Source of the DNA: Chitinophaga polysaccharea
Lineage (GTDB): Bacteria > Bacteroidota > Bacteroidia > Chitinophagales > Chitinophagaceae
DNA: 64,000 nucleotides
Assembly (NCBI RefSeq): GCF_007829335.1
Contig: NZ_VIWO01000001.1
Coordinates: 434,001 to 498,000, forward strand
Direction of reading: 5' to 3'
Of this stretch, positions 61,545 to 64,000 are shown piece after piece. Position 1 is the stretch's first letter. Each line of letters begins with the position of its first letter. Made by a program: the position numbers and the translations under genes. The notes under the pieces are model-generated. The model did no database searches. It was not told the origin of the DNA and was given only the letters and a program-made list of their open reading frames with translations.

Positions 61545-62567
61545 ATGTTACGATTTCAGCATAGTGAGTATTTATGGGCCTTGGTACTGTTGCTGGTACT
61601 ACAGGTGGCCTTTTTGGGTGTATCCTGGTGGAAACGCCGTTCTATACGCCGTATTGGCGACCAGGCACTGGTAGAAAAGCTTTTTACCGGCTATTCCCGT
61701 AAACTCTTTATAGTAAAGTTCCTCCTTATTTTCCTGGCCTTTTTCTTTGGGGTGGTTGGTCTTGCCAACCTCCAGAAAGGCAGCCGTATGGAAAAGATCA
61801 CCCGCAAGGGCGTGGACGTGATGATAGCCCTGGACGTGAGTAAAAGTATGCTGGCTACCGATGTGCAACCCGACCGCCTTACCCGAGCCCGTCAGCTCGT
61901 TAGTAAATTAATGGACAAACTGGATAACGACCGGATTGGGCTGGTGGTATTTGCCGGCAATGCTTATCTCCAGATGCCGCTGACCGTAGATTATTCTGCT
62001 GCGAAAATGTATCTCAGTACCGTATCTCCCGAAATGATCCCCTCACAGGGAACCGCTATCGGTCAGGCAATACAGGTGGCAGATGATGCTTTCAATAAAA
62101 AGGAACGCAAGCATAAAGCCCTCATTATCATATCAGATGGGGAAGATCATGACGAAACCGCCATCCAGCGTACCAAAGCTGCCTTCGAAAATGGGGCAGT
62201 TACCAACACCATCGGCATTGGCTCCCCTTCTGGATCCCCGCTGCCCGACCCGGAAACCGGCGGTTATAAAAAAGACAGAGAAGGCAAAACCGTTATTTCT
62301 AAATTGAATGAAGCGGAACTCAAATCTATTGCCGCCGCAGGCAAAGGCATCTATGAACACCTGGATAATAATACAGATGATGTAGTGGCTACACTGGTGA
62401 ACAAGATAGATAGCATGGAGCAGAAAGAATTTGGAGAAAACGTTTTCACCGACTACAATAGCTATTTTCAATATTTCCTGGGCATATGCCTGGCGCTGCT
62501 GCTGATAGAATTTTTTATTCCTGAAGTACGGCACAAACGTACTTCAGATACCGCCTCAGCGGCTTAA
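61545..62567 (+). CDS. batB: BatB-type VWA-domain inner membrane protein
   Basis: 340 residues. Two N-terminal membrane segments, a VWA domain with a full MIDAS (DVSKS, later TAIG and DGED) at about 85-290, and a C-terminal segment (FLGICLALLLIEFFI). Bat proteins (Bacteroides aerotolerance) act with MoxR ATPases in the envelope stress response. batA, moxR and batD are not next to it here, only batC follows by 15 bp. Confidence 0.9.
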   Translation: MLRFQHSEYLWALVLLLVLQVAFLGVSWWKRRSIRRIGDQALVEKLFTGYSRKLFIVKFLLIFLAFFFGVVGLANLQKGSRMEKITRKGVDVMIALDVSKSMLATDVQPDRLTRARQLVSKLMDKLDNDRIGLVVFAGNAYLQMPLTVDYSAAKMYLSTVSPEMIPSQGTAIGQAIQVADDAFNKKERKHKALIIISDGEDHDETAIQRTKAAFENGAVTNTIGIGSPSGSPLPDPETGGYKKDREGKTVISKLNEAELKSIAAAGKGIYEHLDNNTDDVVATLVNKIDSMEQKEFGENVFTDYNSYFQYFLGICLALLLIEFFIPEVRHKRTSDTASAA

Positions 62568-62582
62568 TTACAATAATGGCTC

Positions 62583-63383
62583 ATGAAAATTACTTTTTTA
62601 AAATATTGTTTTATTACCACGGTGGCCCTGCTTTCCGGCGTTAGCCTGTTTGCACAAAACGGCGCCAATAAATACATCCGCAAGGGAAATGAACTGTATC
62701 AAAAACAACAGTTTTCCGATGCTGAAGCAGCCTATAAAAAAGCGGTAGAACAAAATGCACAATCACCTGTAGGCAGCTATAACCTGGGCAATTCACTATA
62801 CCAGCAAAAACGCTATGATGACGCCCGCACCCAATACGCCAATAGCCTGAAGCTGGGTACTAAACAAGGCCTTAAATCCGATGCCGATTACAACATTGGT
62901 AACACCTACATGGAAGGAAAAAAATGGGAGGAAAGTATTAAATCCTACAAACAAGCGCTAAAACTCAACCCTTCCGATGAAGATGCCCGTTATAACCTGG
63001 CATATGCCCAGGCTATGCTGAAAAAACAACAGCAAGGCGGTGGCGGTAACGACAAAAACAAAGATAAAAACAAAGACAAGAATAAGGATAAAAATAAGGA
63101 TCAGAACAAGAACGATAAGAACAAAGACCAGGACAAAAAGGATCAAAACAAAGACCAGCAGGATAAGGACAAAAACAAGGATCAGAATAAAGATCAGAAC
63201 AAAGACCAGCAGAACAAAGACAAAGAAGACCAGGAACAGCAGAAACCGCAGCCACAGCCCAGCAAAATGAGCAAGCAGGAAGCGGAACGCTTATTACAGG
63301 CATTGTCGCAGGAAGAAAAGAAATTGCAGGATAAAGCCAAGAAAGTAAAAGGACAACCGATGCAGGCAGAAAAAGACTGGTAA
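62583..63383 (+). CDS. batC: BatC-type TPR protein with Lys/Asp/Asn/Gln-rich tail
   Basis: 266 residues. Signal peptide (FITTVALLSGVSLFA). TPR units at about 30-150 (NELYQKQQFSDAEAAYKKAVEQ, NIGNTYMEGKKWEESIKSYKQALKLNPSDEDARYNLAYA). From about 153 to 222 the protein is almost only K, D, N and Q in short KDKNKDQN-like repeats, then an amphipathic end (QEAERLLQALSQEEKKLQDKAKKV). BatC is a TPR partner of BatB. Confidence 0.88.
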   Translation: MKITFLKYCFITTVALLSGVSLFAQNGANKYIRKGNELYQKQQFSDAEAAYKKAVEQNAQSPVGSYNLGNSLYQQKRYDDARTQYANSLKLGTKQGLKSDADYNIGNTYMEGKKWEESIKSYKQALKLNPSDEDARYNLAYAQAMLKKQQQGGGGNDKNKDKNKDKNKDKNKDQNKNDKNKDQDKKDQNKDQQDKDKNKDQNKDQNKDQQNKDKEDQEQQKPQPQPSKMSKQEAERLLQALSQEEKKLQDKAKKVKGQPMQAEKDW

Positions 63384-63408
63384 TCGGTAGCCATCTTTCA
63401 ACGATATC

Positions 63409-63446
63409 AACCTCCCGGAGTAGTTCTTTGGGAGGTTTTATTTTTC
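63409..63446 (+). terminator. batC terminator
   Basis: AACCTCCC (63409-63416) pairs with GGGAGGTT (63430-63437), followed by TTATTTTTC. It is 25 bp past the batC stop. Confidence 0.85.
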
Positions 63447-63469
63447 ACAAAAGGGTAGGCAATAAAAAA

Positions 63470-63489
63470 CCGGAATAAGATTATTCCGG
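63470..63489. terminator. Hairpin near the end of the adaptor gene
   Basis: CCGGAATAA and TTATTCCGG separated by GA. On the minus strand it is followed by TTTTTTATT; on the plus strand by CCGTTTTA. Probably the terminator of the minus-strand adaptor gene. Confidence 0.6.
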
Positions 63490-63752
63490 CCGTTTTACCT
63501 AAACCTACAACTGTTACCCGTTGGTAACAATTCTCTTTTTGTGGTTTAAAGCAACAGCGCCTCCTTTTACAGAAGCGCTGATAGCTCATTCATCCGGGAA
63601 ATAGTTTGCCTGCTATAGGTCACTCTTTACATTACCGTATATAGGCCAATTTTATTGATGCTTCATTATTTGATCCGTTCAACCATTGTATTGATTCTTC
63701 TACCAAATTGATTCATCTGTTCACAAACTATTCCCGTCCTTAAACACACACA

Positions 63753-64000
63753 TTATTTTGCTATCACCTGTAAAGGTGTTCCGTCTTTTATTTCATCACT
63801 ACCATTTTGTACCAGCTGATCATCATCCGATAAATCGCCGAATACTTCTATCTTCCCGTTCGATTCGTTACCGCATTTTACCGGCGTCCATACTGCCTTA
63901 TTCATCACCGATTTGATCACAAATACTTTTTCTGAATTGCTTACCACGGCAGACTTAGGCACCACATAGACATCTTTTTTGCCGGGTAGCGGCATTTGAA
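63753..64000 (-). CDS. Efflux RND periplasmic adaptor (C-terminal end only)
   Basis: The frame runs in from the right edge with no start in the window. The visible 80-odd residues read MPLPGKKDVYVVPKSAVVSN, then KVFVIKSVMNKAVWTPVKCGNESNGKIEVFGDLSDDDQLVQNGSDEIKDGTPLQV. This is the usual C-terminal membrane-proximal domain of HlyD/AcrA-like adaptors. The partner transporter lies outside the window. Confidence 0.75.
   Translation of the reverse strand, partial: QMPLPGKKDVYVVPKSAVVSNSEKVFVIKSVMNKAVWTPVKCGNESNGKIEVFGDLSDDDQLVQNGSDEIKDGTPLQVIAK

Larger units (their letters stand above)
63384..63752. other. 369-bp convergent gap with four hairpins
   Basis: No coding frame is credible. Four stems follow one another: 63409-63437 (batC terminator), 63470-63489 (CCGGAATAA-ga-TTATTCCGG, T-rich on both strands), 63512-63529 (TGTTACC-cgtt-GGTAACA) and a CAGCGC/GCGCTG pair near 63552-63577. 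The batC gene and the adaptor gene converge here. Confidence 0.6.

Noticed and set aside
63040..63270. Basic Lys/Arg/Thr-rich frame in another phase of the batC tract
   Set aside because: It is a shadow of the repeated K/D/N/Q codons of batC, with no start signal of its own.
1..64000. tRNA, rRNA or tmRNA genes
   Set aside because: No cloverleaf-type GGTTCGAATCC signatures or rRNA segments were recognised in the intergenic stretches read; a covariance-model scan would be decisive.

Overview
The window is a piece of a Bacteroidota chromosome, most likely Chitinophagaceae and probably Chitinophaga or a close relative. Markers are the gliding genes gldE and gldD behind mutY and ssb, -7 promoter boxes of the form TAnnTTTG, weak Shine-Dalgarno sequences, ECF sigma/anti-sigma pairs, an anti-sigma protein carrying SusC-like and TonB motifs, short Bacteroidota-type carB and comEC, and a 31-residue AURKAIP1/COX24-type protein. 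The DNA is dense and mostly housekeeping. I saw no rRNA, tRNA, CRISPR array, insertion sequence or prophage.

Layout: 1-8933 (minus) is a MacB-like export operon: membrane fusion protein, ABC ATPase and three large FtsX-type permeases, the last cut by the window edge. A divergent sigma-54 response regulator and histidine kinase follow (9150-11852). The gap between them holds a near-consensus -24/-12 promoter facing the export operon and two GTCC-N6-GGAC sites exactly 21 bp apart, which makes a readable regulatory circuit. 11.9-24.9 kb holds a YhhN protein, nadB, an LPLAT acyltransferase, a BON lipoprotein, an ArsR/MBL-rhodanese pair, tsaB, a degenerate 3-hydroxyacyl-CoA dehydrogenase, ridA, an L,D-transpeptidase, rng, a tiny basic protein, a TPR protein and an HU protein. 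25-36 kb holds mutY-ssb-gldE-gldD, DUF3109, lutB, an ECF sigma factor with its unusual anti-sigma/TonB partner, purH and a secreted S74-chaperone-like protein. 36-41.3 kb holds comEC and carB.

41.9-43.8 kb is the most promising novelty: a three-gene operon of a 79-residue Cys-x-x-Cys peptide, a DUF692/MNIO oxidase and a partner protein. This has the architecture of a RiPP pathway and has no export or signal-peptide genes next to it. 43.8-46.3 kb is a DeoR-controlled divergent unit (MFS transporter, deoxynucleotidase) with four copies of a short operator-like motif laid over both promoters. 46.4-48.9 kb holds a tandem-HTH protein, a 91-residue orphan and a TPR gene broken by a +1 frameshift. 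49-56 kb holds acs, a hydrolase, a small YkuD protein and a large M16 peptidase. 56-59 kb holds a second sigma/anti-sigma unit with an outer membrane barrel; its anti-sigma N-terminal domain is duplicated in tandem. 59.2-63.4 kb holds kbl, a class D beta-lactamase-like lipoprotein with its catalytic Ser and Lys replaced, and batB-batC. The right edge cuts an efflux adaptor gene.

All family names come from motif recognition by eye. No database search was run. Several start codons were moved inward from the longest reading frame where a promoter box, signal peptide or domain boundary argued for it.
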